Below, piece by piece: positions 42,636 through 52,251 of a stretch of 64,000 nt of DNA. Numbering within the stretch: position 1 is the first letter of the stretch; each line of letters begins with the position of its first letter. The stretch covers positions 3,688,001-3,752,000 of the forward strand of contig JAUEDM010000003.1 of assembly GCA_033439685.1 (NCBI GenBank), given 5' to 3'. Made by a program: the position numbers and the translations under genes. This DNA comes from Apodospora peruviana (taxonomy: Eukaryota; Ascomycota; Sordariomycetes; Sordariales; Lasiosphaeriaceae). The notes beneath the pieces are model-generated. The model did not search any database. It saw only the letters and a program-made list of their open reading frames with translations, and was not told the origin of the DNA.

Positions 42636-43226
42636 ATGACTCCAAAAGTACTAACAAGAGTCGATACCGCGAGCGTGATGTTGAGCACCCCGTGGTTTGC
42701 TCCGCTTACCAACCAGTTCCCCATCGGTCCGGAAGTTCTAGCACAAGGTAGCCCAGTCGAACTGGTACGGTGTGCGAGGAGAGAGCTCCAGAGGCAAAAG
42801 TCCTGGTCATTTCGAATCTCGAGAGCCCTCCTTGCTCCTCTTACCATGAGGGGACTTCAGACTGCCATTCTACGGCGCGATGAGGTGTGTGTGTGTTATT
42901 GTTCTTTGGTAGTTCTTGACAAGAAAATGCGTATGCTCGGTACCGGCCAATGCTAATGTTCAACATTTAAGAACGACGTAGAGAAAGGGACAACCGATGA
43001 GCCCCCTGTCGTTATGGTGGCGTTCAGGTATGACAGGCGGATCTCCTGCGCTTGGCTCGGTGTCGTGGTCGTTATATCGGTGCTGGTGGGGATCGCTGCA
43101 GGACTTGCTTGGAAGGACATGAGCACTGGGCTAGAATTTGGTAGCGGGTCGCTTGCGCTGCTGACAAGTATTCATAAGATTGTTTCTTCGGTGGTCAAGC
43201 TGGAGGACTTGGATGAAAGTAACTGA
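42636..43226 (+). CDS. Small single-pass membrane protein, hypothetical
   Basis: Exons 42636-42884 and 42972-43226 join in phase 0 over an 87-nt intron (donor GTGTGT, acceptor AAG) to give 167 residues. The N-terminal half is soluble and basic. The second exon has 'AFRYDRRISCAWLGVVVVISVLVGIAAGLAWK', a membrane helix preceded by a basic stop-transfer patch, then a weaker hydrophobic segment. This resembles the C-terminal membrane region of larger fungal hypothetical proteins, so the gene may be a shortened family member. Function unknown. Confidence 0.55.
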
Positions 43227-43335
43227 GTTCTTGGATACTTAGGTACGCCATGGGCGCCAAAATGGAAAAATCCGAGCCCGTCCGCGTCAACAGGAGATAG
43301 GAAATAGTAGTAATTAAGCTACACCCAGCCCGCGC

Positions 43336-46300
43336 TCAAGACCAAACAAAATGATTGTCAAAGTCGACATCCATGTCTTCCCCCCTGATCAGATCGCTAA
43401 AGTGTGAATCAAATCCGTGGTCCCCGCTTATACCAAAATCGGCCGCGATGGCTTCGTGTGATGAGGGTGGGTGATAGTTCTCAAGCCCAGGCGCTGTTTC
43501 CTCTGTTGCTTCGGGCACATCATGCAGATGGTTGGACAATGTTCGAACAACATCATTGCTCTCAGTAGTCGATGTCAGTGAAGATGACCATCCAGCTGCT
43601 GTGCGACCAGAGGTCCCAGACCAAACACGGCTACCACTGTCTCGAACACTCGCGTCACCCGAGTCCGATGTCGTAGACTCGCTATGAACTCGGGCAGATC
43701 CCTCGAAGCGGTCCATTAATGTCGCGATTGTATCTTCAAAAACGGCGTGCGAGAACTCCTGGACCGCCTCGCTGTGCGCTCTTAGGCTTTCGGGGAGCAG
43801 CTGCTCTACCCTTGCATCGAATATCGGCCTCCAACTTCGAGCAATGAAATTCCGCAGGCTGGACAACTCGTTTGAGAGCAGTATGTCCACAAAAGGACTG
43901 CATGGAACCGGGTGTCCGGGGAAAAGGATCCTGAAGATATCGAACCAGTGCTCGACTCTGGTCTTTCTGGGGTCCGCGCGCTTCTTAATCTTAGACTTCT
44001 GTTCAGGCGTGATGCTGTCCCAGTCAGGTCGGTCCTTCAAGTTGCAAGTACGAGCGCGCAGGTGTGCATCGCGGTCCTGCTCGTTCTGAAACTGGTCAAA
44101 GCAAATTGGGCAGTGGGCCGGGATCTCGTGACAGCGCCACAGATGAGCCTTGAGTCGGTTGATCTCCTTGAGCACCTTGTTTTGGCAGCTTCTGTGTGTG
44201 AGTGGCTTCCACTTGTAGTATGGGCATGCTAGAAGACGCCCGTCAGAGCCGTTTTCTGGGTCGGCAGGTGGTGGACACAGAATGTCATCATCCTCATTCT
44301 CCTCGCCGTCTTGATTGCCGTCGGCTGCTCGTCTTCGCGACGTTTCGTTCCGCTGGTGTTGCTGAGCGGCCTGGCTGGTTGCGCTATTGGTGGGAGTCCC
44401 CTGCACAAATCGTCTGTCTTCCCCTCCAGGTGCAGAGTCCCGGCCATATTCCTGAATGAATCCGCGAACAAGATCGTCCACGACTTCAGCCTTCAACTCC
44501 GGGGAGAACACGTCTTCGAGTGCGGTACAATTCGATGTGTCCGCCGAGCATGACAAAGTCTCCGTTCCTTCCTCACTTGTACCTCGACGCCCGTGTTCAT
44601 GTTCGCGTTCGGGTGGAGCCGGATGTCTCACCTGGTCTTGCTTTGTATCAAGACGGTCCTCGCCCAGCAACAAAGATCCTGTTTCGTCGTAGCGAAACAG
44701 TCCGATGGGAGAAGTGATGGAATCGGACTCCTTGCATTTGAGATCCTTGATGAATTTTGCAGTTTCAAGCCCAGGGTCCTTGGAAACTTTATCCCGAAAC
44801 CAGTTCTATACAGGGATATTATGAGTCAGTCTAAGACATAATGAGGCGGTGTCCCTAGCCAAAGTACTCACGTTCACGCGAGTGTGCTCCGTCGGCCTAT
44901 ATTTGCGCCCCTTGGGGATCCAGTCTAGACTGGTAAAGGAGTTAATGCTCGCAGGGTCGAGCTTTGCTTTCATCTCTGTCACCGTGCAGGCGGCTTCTCG
45001 CTGGCTAATTCCCGTTGAGAATTCCCGAGTTGAGGAGGTTCTGGTAGAGAAAGAGGTCGCGCTGGTCAGATCGTCCCGCGGTTCGGCTGCAAATCTTTCG
45101 GGCGCTTCGCTCGGCTCGGCGGACCAGAATGATTGTACGTCTGAATCGGAACTCGATGTGTCATCATCATGGAAGTTCCCAGGAGTAAACTCAATCACAG
45201 TCTCCCACTCTTTCCATGCGCCAGGTATAGACTGCGCTGACCAGCCCAGAGTACCGTCACCGGCAGAATCCGCGTGCGGCGGTAGCTTCCACCTATCGCG
45301 GAGTTCATCAACCATCAGCATAAACACCTCAGTTTCGGCATCTGTTGGTCGTGTCTGGTCTCCCCATAGCTCAGCCTGGTCTCGCACAATTCGATCTCTG
45401 AAATAGTCCATAGCCGTCCAGCCATCGCCATCTTCAAGGTCTGGATCAACACCGACAACACAAGCATCCCGGATTGCCTGCAACATATCAAAGTTCCCAA
45501 ACATGCCAGCAAAATGAATGATTGAACGCCCGGAAGCGGTGATACTATCCAATCTTGCGCCAAGATTGCAGAGAGCTCGGAACATTGGGACATGGTGCCT
45601 TGCCACTGCGCTCATGATGGGTGTCAGCCCGTGAATATGCGGGTCATCAAAGGCAGCCCCATGTGTGATCAAGATGTTGACCATCGGAACGACCGACGTC
45701 GCGTCCTTCACAAAGTACGTTGTCGCAGGCATGTGAAGGGGGCTAAACCCATCGCGGTTCCTTGTGCTGGAGTTTGCACCATGATCGAGCAGGAGTTTGA
45801 CTAGTTCGTACGACTGCCTCAGTGCTGCGAAGTGCAACGGCGTGTTTCCAGAGACGTCAGCTGCATTAACGTCACCGCCCGCTGCCAGTAGCATCTGCGC
45901 ACAGCCAGGCAAGCCAAGATGAGCTGCCGAGTGTAAAGCCGTTCTTTCAAGAAGGTCCCGAGCATCGGGACTAGCGCCAGATCGCAAGAGAACGTCAGTA
46001 GTTTCGATATATCCCCGAAGAATGGACCAGTGAAGCGGGGTGCGGCCGCCAGAGTCGCGAGCATCAATGGACATGGGGTCAATGGTCATGGCATCCTTCA
46101 AGGTGATTCTAGCACGACCAAGAACTGCGTCATGAATCACATTCATGGCGTGGGCTTCGTCGTCTGCCATTTCTATGATCTTCCTGTATAGCAACGCCTC
46201 TTCTGCAGAAAATGAGACGGCATCTCCGCACAGGGCAAGGTTCAAGATTGCCGCGTCGAGCGCAGTCCTATAGATATTAGAAGATTTGCATGTTTAGTAA

Positions 46301-47762
46301 ACAGAGTATTATAAAAGAGGAACTCACCTTCCATATCGGTCAGGAGCTTGCACGTCGTACTTCCAATGATTGATCAGAAATTCGGCGGTTGGCCAGCAGT
46401 TCAGGTTGTCGAGACAGTACTACTGTTGTGTTAACGTTCAGCAACGACCTTAGGCTAGAGAAATGGCCACTTGCCAACAACAGAGACTCGCCATTCTCGC
46501 CGATGTCAAATGGTGAGAGCTTTCCAGCAGAAAACAGATGCTGCAGCCTTGGTATGTTGTTCCATGTTAGGGTATTCCAGACATCATGAGTGTCCGGAAT
46601 CTGTGCGGCGTATGTCAGGGAGAACGCGGGGCCGCGATCTAACGGCGAACCCCAGTGAAGCTCTAATTGCAAGGCACGGCGTAAAAGCCAAGTCGGAAAG
46701 TTGTACGTAAAGTAAGCTTTTGTTCCGGAGGATCGCCGGCAGGAGCTCATGTCACAACCTCGACGATTGTAGCTTAGGAACAGGCGGCCGAAGATATCGG
46801 ACTCCCACCCCGGATTTCTTACCATATAACGGACATGGCACTGACATCGACAGCTACGACCGCAAGGACCAGACAAGGTTGTCCCGACGTGAATAAAGAA
46901 GTCCATAGGCCTTGGCGCACCAATGAATTCTCTTGAGCCGAAGGGGGATTTCCGCGCCTGGTGAAGTTGGCTTTCTGCAAGTGTCAGTTCAAGACGGGCG
47001 AATCCATGAGGTTTCGCTGCCTCATCCGCCCACGACGTATAAGTAAGCCCTTTATCAGGCTCGGTATCGCGTTGTAGGGCATGTTTGACAGTCATCAACG
47101 CAGATTCAATATCAAGTCCCACTCTGATCATGCAGAGTTCGCGGCAGGTTTTCTCATGCCTAGGTATACTGAATGTCAGTGCCATCCCCTATGCCGCTTG
47201 TTTTGCTTCGAAGACTGGAGGCGTCCCAATACCTTTTTAGCAAATGAAGATTCAACCCGACCGTGAGTGATGATAGGGTATCCCTTGCCTGAATAATCGA
47301 CTGCCTCTGCCTTTGAACTTTGCGATTTCGTAAAAAGCGGGCTATTACGTAGGGCTTCGCATTCAAACGTCCCAAGTTATTGATAACCTCACTTGCGGCA
47401 ACGGAAAGCTCCTCTGTGGTTGATCGCAGGAGACTCAAATGTTCCTGGACATCCACCGTCTCGGAGACTGGCGTGTCAGTTTCTCCAAAGGGCGCAGAAT
47501 CTAGAAACTGCCTCATGGTTTCGAGCATGGCGCGCGTGTTCTCAAGCTAATACAACATGTAATCAGCCTCCAAACCTCCATACACGCCGTTTGGTGTTTC
47601 TATGAGGCGGTAATCAGAATCAAAACTCACTTCGTTGCGCAAATCCAAAAGCTCGGCAGGAGCGTCTCGCGCCTCCCCGGCAATCTTCCCAACAAGACGT
47701 GCGAGTGTCGATATTGCTGAAACCGTCGCGGCAGCAGAGCCGATCAGCGATACTAGGTCCAT
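43336..47762 (-). CDS. Ankyrin-repeat protein with STAND-type N-terminal and zinc-finger C-terminal region
   Basis: Six exons on the minus strand (47762-47631, 47546-47233, 47159-46475, 46419-46328, 46267-44872, 44805-43336) close in frame to 1362 residues. The N-terminus ('MDLVSLIGSAAATVSAISTLARLVGK...') is the helical domain that opens many fungal NLR/STAND-like proteins (PigL_N/SesA type). A Cys-rich segment (CGRSCRCQCHV) follows. Ankyrin repeats fill about residues 390-650 ('GGRTPLHWSIL', 'LERTALHSAAHLG', 'SGNTPLHFAALR', 'DGFSPLHMPA'). After a disordered linker comes 'NWFRDKVSKDPGLETAKFI', then two C2H2-like fingers at about 1067-1127 (CPYYKW...C, then CPICFDQF...C). No NACHT or NB-ARC ATPase is present. 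The third intron (46420-46474) must use a GC donor (GCAAGT...TAG) to keep the ankyrin frame. A role in intracellular sensing or allorecognition is inferred from domain type only. Confidence 0.82.
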
Positions 47763-48109
47763 CTGAGTTGCGCGAGTGGACTGACTTGATGTATCGAAGC
47801 TCGGGACCAGAAGAACTGTGGGGAGATTGCAAGGAATGTTTTCCGAGGCTCCGAAGAGCAACTGAGTTGGCTCCCAAGTTTCGATATTGGTTATACTTCT
47901 TAAACGAATACCGGATAGATGGAAGGAATTTATTTCGCCCGGAGGCACTAAGCCTAAAGGGTCTATGCACGCTAACTACATTCGGTTCATAGGCTTCAAC
48001 CATTGCCTCGTCCAAGCCCTCTACTTTTCACCTTTAGACCACCTGGCACCTCTGTCGTATTATTATCAGATCGCCTGGGAGTTTATATTCTCCAAGTGTT
48101 CAGCATCCT
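47763..48109. other. Promoter of the ankyrin gene
   Basis: 347 bp between the ankyrin ATG and the LINE relic. No other feature. Confidence 0.4.
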
Positions 48110-48600
48110 ATCTTCAGCAGCTAAAGCAGGATCTGCTGGTTGAGGCTATGTGGGCCCCTTGGTCAAGTTCTCTTACTGCGATGCATCTATTCTCTGTGCG
48201 TCCAAATCCAGTCTTCCCGTTGACATGGCATACTTGATCGTTGCCCGAACTGCCTTCATATCTGGCGACCATTTCTTGGGGTCCGATGGCGCTTTTCCTC
48301 CCAGATAGAACGAGAGACTCCCCTGTCTTGTTGTTGTACATTGAAGCATACCTTCTCGTAAAGCTGTCCACCTTACGCATCGTAGCAGAAAGTGATCCAC
48401 TGTTTCCTTCGCATGACCGCAATCGCATAGGTCGGATTCAGCAGCCCCGGTTTTATATAAAAATCCGTTCAATCTCGCCATACCGGATAGTCGAATGTCG
48501 CTCACACCACTCAAGTTCCTCAGCCACTGGCACTACAGTGAACAACCAACCCTAACCCGTCCCTGGCCCGTGCTGGCGCGAACGTGAGCTCTCGTTTTCC
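48110..48600 (-). mobile_element. 5'-truncated non-LTR retrotransposon relic (Tad-type LINE, ORF2 end)
   Basis: The minus strand from about 48530 to 48173 encodes the end of a Tad1-like LINE ORF2: 'SGMARLNGFLYKTGAAES', the 'CDCGHAKETVDHFLLRC' CCHC-like segment, 'SFYLGGKAPSDPKKW' and 'VRATIKYAMSTGRLD'. The frame is closed by stops just upstream, so only the last ~115 codons remain; 48520-48600 may hold further broken element sequence. 5' truncation is the normal result of incomplete target-primed reverse transcription. The copy cannot be active. It lies in the divergent promoter of the ankyrin and YdeI-like genes. Exact ends are not resolved and I saw no target-site duplication. Confidence 0.8.
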
Positions 48601-48813
48601 AGTGAGCCGTCGCGTGCGGCGTGTGCCAGAAATTTGCTGCCTGGAGGTTTCTCTTCCTTCGAAACAACATCGAACGCCAGAACTTCCACCTTCCTGTAGG
48701 TGCACTCATGCTGTTGCGGTCAAGTCAACGAGGTTAGCTTTCCATCAACTTCTCCTTTGCACGTCATCAAACGAAAGTGCGCGCAAAAGCGTGTCTGGTT
48801 GTCGTCGATAAAC

Positions 48814-49452
48814 ATGTCCAGACGCCTCAGGTCGACACAAAAGGTGGTGTTGCAAGCAGCAGCGCCCAAACCAACACCAGTCCCAGCTGCAGCGCTGCCA
48901 ATTCACCTCTTCGACGATGCATCCGCATGGGAGTCGTGGTTAGAAACAAACCATACCGAGACGTCTGGTCTCTGGCTCAAGATCAGCAAGAAAGGGTCGG
49001 AAGTGGCTTCCGTCACTTATGAGGAGGCCCTCGACACGGCACTGTGCTTCGGATGGATCGACGGACAGAGAAAGAGCCACGACGAGCACCACTTCCTCCA
49101 GAAATTCACTCCGCGCCGCAAGAACAGCATGTGGTCCAAACGAAATGTCGGAAAGATTGCAACATTGGTCGAGGCCGGACGCATGAGGCAGCCGGGGCAA
49201 GCCGAGGTCGACGCTGCAAAGGCCGATGGGAGATGGCAGAAGGCCTACTCATCACAGAGCAGCATCGAGATTCCCACGGATTTCGAGGCAGCACTGAACC
49301 GGAACAAAAAGGCAAAGACCTTTTTCGAGGCGCTCAACAAGTCGAAACGGTATATGTTTCTCATGCGCATCGAGACGGCCAAGAGGACGGACACGCGACG
49401 GAAGAAAATCGACCAGTTTGTCCAACTTTTGGCGGAACATAAGACGCTGTAG
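48814..49452 (+). CDS. YdeI/OmpD-associated family protein
   Basis: An intronless frame of 212 residues from the ATG at 48814 (earlier in-frame codons are not ATG in good context). The family signature is clear: 'FDDASAWESWLETNH', 'GLWLKISKKGS', 'VTYEEALDTALCFGWIDGQRK', 'FLQKFTPRRKNSMWSKRNV', 'AGRMRQPGQAEVDAAKADGRW' and 'FFEALNKSKRYMFLMRIETAKRTDTRRKKI'. Bacterial members are linked to bacteriocin protection or polymyxin tolerance, without a defined reaction. An extended N-terminus of about 30 residues (Ala/Pro/Gln-rich) precedes the domain. The lack of introns and the mainly bacterial family suggest an old horizontal acquisition; family members are also widespread in ascomycetes. Confidence 0.9.
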   Translation: MSRRLRSTQKVVLQAAAPKPTPVPAAALPIHLFDDASAWESWLETNHTETSGLWLKISKKGSEVASVTYEEALDTALCFGWIDGQRKSHDEHHFLQKFTPRRKNSMWSKRNVGKIATLVEAGRMRQPGQAEVDAAKADGRWQKAYSSQSSIEIPTDFEAALNRNKKAKTFFEALNKSKRYMFLMRIETAKRTDTRRKKIDQFVQLLAEHKTL

Positions 49453-49652
49453 AGGTACCGCTTCCAGGGGTCGATCGTCCCTTTTTTTTTTTCTCGCTGG
49501 GGCCTGCCGGGGAGTTCCATGAGCGGGTGTGCCGGGCTGTAGGCCCTGTCGCTGCCCGTGCTGTCGGGATGGGGTCCACCTCGGCTCCCGGCGTCTCCAG
49601 AGTCCAGACTTCACTTCAACGCAAGACGTCCATCATTTGATGCAATTCCGAA

Positions 49653-50491
49653 ATGTCCATTTCATCTCCCAAACATCGACCAGAGCATGATCCATCGTAC
49701 CAAAAGCACTTTGATCCTCTTGAATCGAGCCCAGAAGTCTTGGACAAATTGATACAGCTCCTTGGCGTGCCAGACGAGATTGCATTTGAAGATGTCTTTG
49801 CCCTCGACGAACCCGAGTTCCTCCCGCGTCCCGCTCTCGCCATGATCCTCGTCTTTCCCACCACCGAGGCTTACGAATCGCGGAAAGCTGCTTTTGAAGC
49901 AGGTCGCCCCCTGTACTGTGGCAGCGGGGACGAAGATCCGGTTATTTGGTTCAAGCAGTCCATCAACAACGCTTGTGGGCTTTATGCCGTCCTGCACGCG
50001 CTATGCAACAGCGAAGCTCCGGCAGCTTATAGGTGCGAATCCAATCCGGCATCCTTACTCGGAGGCCACTACCTCGTGTATGTACATATGGCTGACAGCG
50101 TCATGTGATGTTAGAACCGGGATCCCTTCTTGCACGTCTTCTTCAAGGCTGCATTTCTCGACTTCCGACCGAGAGAGCACAGGTCCTTGAAGACTCAGCC
50201 GAACTCGAGCAAGCCTATGCGAAAGTAGCAGTCAAGGGCTGTTCCGCTGTCCCAGAGCATGCCGAAGATGAGGTCGATTTCCATTACATCTTCTTTGCGC
50301 GCTCCAACAAGGATGCCCACTTGTACGAGCTCGACGGAGACTGCAAGGGACCTATTGACACGGGCGTCGATGTCGGCCCGGAACACGACATCTTGGCTCC
50401 AGACTCCCTCACCATGATCAAGCGATACATTGACCTTGAAAGGGGCAACCCGAACTTCAATTTGATGGCACTCGTTCGCCGTAAAGCTTGA
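49653..50491 (+). CDS. Ubiquitin C-terminal hydrolase (UCH, peptidase C12), reading frame interrupted
   Basis: The first exon (49653 to about 50032) carries the start, the 'VPDEIAFEDVFAL' region and the active-site block 'FKQSINNACGLYAVLHAL' with oxyanion Gln and nucleophile Cys. The second (about 50115-50491) carries 'EPGSLLARLL', the catalytic His in 'DFHYIFFA' and 'LYELDGDCKGP' with the third catalytic residue, ending '...FNLMALVRRKA'. UCH enzymes release ubiquitin from small adducts. The obvious intron (GTGCGA at 50033 to TAG at 50114) leaves 2 nt against 2 nt and shifts the frame; I found no GT-AG or credible GC-AG choice that joins the two halves. Either a rare splice, a sequence error or a real indel explains this, so the gene may be a pseudogene. 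Confidence 0.75.
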
Positions 50492-50593
50492 AATACAGCA
50501 GCCGATCCGCCGATCCCATACCTCCGGTTCTCGCCGAGGTCTAACCTTGATACCATTCTACAAGTTATATTGTTCCATTGTCTGCTATTAACA

Positions 50594-51638
50594 TTACCAA
50601 TATTGCTCCACGAATCGCAGCCCTTCTTGCAGCCATGCCTCCGTCAGTTCTTGTTTAATCTCGAATGCATGAACGCCGGGTTGAAGGCTGTAGAGCAATG
50701 GAGTGTTAGGATGTGCCACTCGAATCTCGTCGACCAGTCCGTTGGCACATTGTTTCGGAGTCTAAGAGAGGCTGAGTCAGTTCCCGCAGACGAATTGTTC
50801 CATATGAAGCCGGCGGACTCACAAAGGAATCATCCGCGCCTTGAGTAATCCATATCGCCGGCACCGCTTTTGCCTTGCGCAGATTTGATCTGATATGCAT
50901 CCACTCATCGTTTCCGAGCAGTTCCCGAATGCGACCGGTGTTGATGGCTGCCTGCACCAATTCCAGATGCTCAGGAAACGGCGACGAGACCCTAAAGGTC
51001 CCGCGCTTGATTCCCTTCAGGTATTCCGTCACAAATCTGTCCTCATCTTCGCACGCCTGTGCCTGTCTTGGGTTGAATGCGGTGCTGTCGGGGTCAAGGG
51101 CGCCAGAGTGTACCATGACCACCTTGATCCCTACTTGGGGCCAAAGAAGTCCTGACTGGAGAGCCAATGTGCCGCCGGCCCCTTCGCCGGCTACTGCAAT
51201 CCGTCCGAGATCGATCGATACGCCTGTCCATTTCTCCGAAACCGCCGAACCCAAGCGTCTGTATAGCCAATCCCAGAAGTCTTTGATATCGTCGAGGATA
51301 TCGGTCCCGGTCGCTTCGGGCAGAAGACGGTAGCACGGCGATATTACGATGGCGCCTCGAGATTCGGCGAACTGGAGCAACCTGTTATCTCGAATTGAGA
51401 ATGCGACCAACGATAAAAGCTCTGACTGTCTCTCGACTCACCACAAAGGAGTAAGTTCGCGGTCTAAAGCGGTCCCCATGATGAAAGCTCCGCCGTGGAA
51501 GTGTACCAGCACTGGCCTGGCAGGTCGTAGGGAGTCGATGACAGTCGTGGGGACAAGAGCCGATGCGTCGAAAGGAATTCCGTCCACGGTCTTGTAGACC
51601 ACGTCGAACCGCTTGAATCTCAGCTCGGTGCGAGGCAT
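50594..51638 (-). CDS. Alpha/beta hydrolase (HSL/carboxylesterase type) lacking the Ser nucleophile
   Basis: Exons 51638-51442, 51381-50823 and 50761-50594 join in frame to 307 residues. The oxyanion motif 'HFHGGAFIMG' (H48-G50) marks the hormone-sensitive-lipase-like group. At the nucleophile elbow, where GDSAGG is expected, the sequence is GEGAGG (131-136): Gly133 replaces Ser. The Asp ('ITQGADDSF') and His ('PGVHAFE') of the triad are kept. A normal esterase mechanism is therefore not possible and the protein may be a pseudo-enzyme, a binding protein or a non-hydrolytic variant. There is no signal peptide. It is divergent from the Zn2Cys6 regulator at 52252 across 613 bp, suggesting co-regulation. 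Confidence 0.88.
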
Positions 51639-52251
51639 GATTTATCAATATCTGGACGCAAGCATCGGTGCTTTTCAACTCAACGTGTTGATCTCACAAG
51701 GGATCGGATACAAAAAGCTCGGGCTCAAAATAGATAGCCGAGCCGAGCCAGGCCTCCTCAGTCGAGCCGCAAGAACCACCTCAGCACGCGGGAGACAGTC
51801 CACGAGTGCGATGGAATATCAACCTTGACGATTCAAGCTTCCATGCAGTCAAGGCTCAGAATGGACATCACCTGCAGAATCTCTGCTGTTGAACCACCAT
51901 CGGCCACGAAAGCGTCTCTCGGCCGCTGGACGATTAGGAACAGTTCCGCGCTCCCCTGCTGCGGTGTCGACTCGTGGCTTGTGTAATTCAGAGCTGCATG
52001 ACACCAACCAATCAAGGCCTCCCCAGAGTCACACAAGGTGGCTTCGGTCACGCGGGCGGCGGAGATTCGGAGACCAGGGTCGGACGATTATATAATGCGG
52101 CATAGCAGCATGTAGGGGTTCGGGCGCATATCTGAGCCAGTCTGCGGGGTTGTCCGCGGATTGATAGACTTGCAGACGAGACTGCTGCCTTAGCCTTGAG
52201 ACCAACCCATCCGCCGTGTCGTGTCACTTTCTCGCCTTCTGTGCCGGTACC
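51639..52251. promoter_or_regulatory. Divergent promoter, hydrolase / Zn2Cys6 regulator
   Basis: A 613-bp bidirectional region. It is GC-moderate, with several CGG and CCG triplets near 52050-52160. No open frame is supported. Confidence 0.4.

Noticed and set aside
43336..44673. Treating the zinc-finger part as a separate gene starting near 44673
   Set aside because: There is no ATG at that point (the frame opens at TTG), while a clean 66-nt intron joins it in frame to the ankyrin exons.
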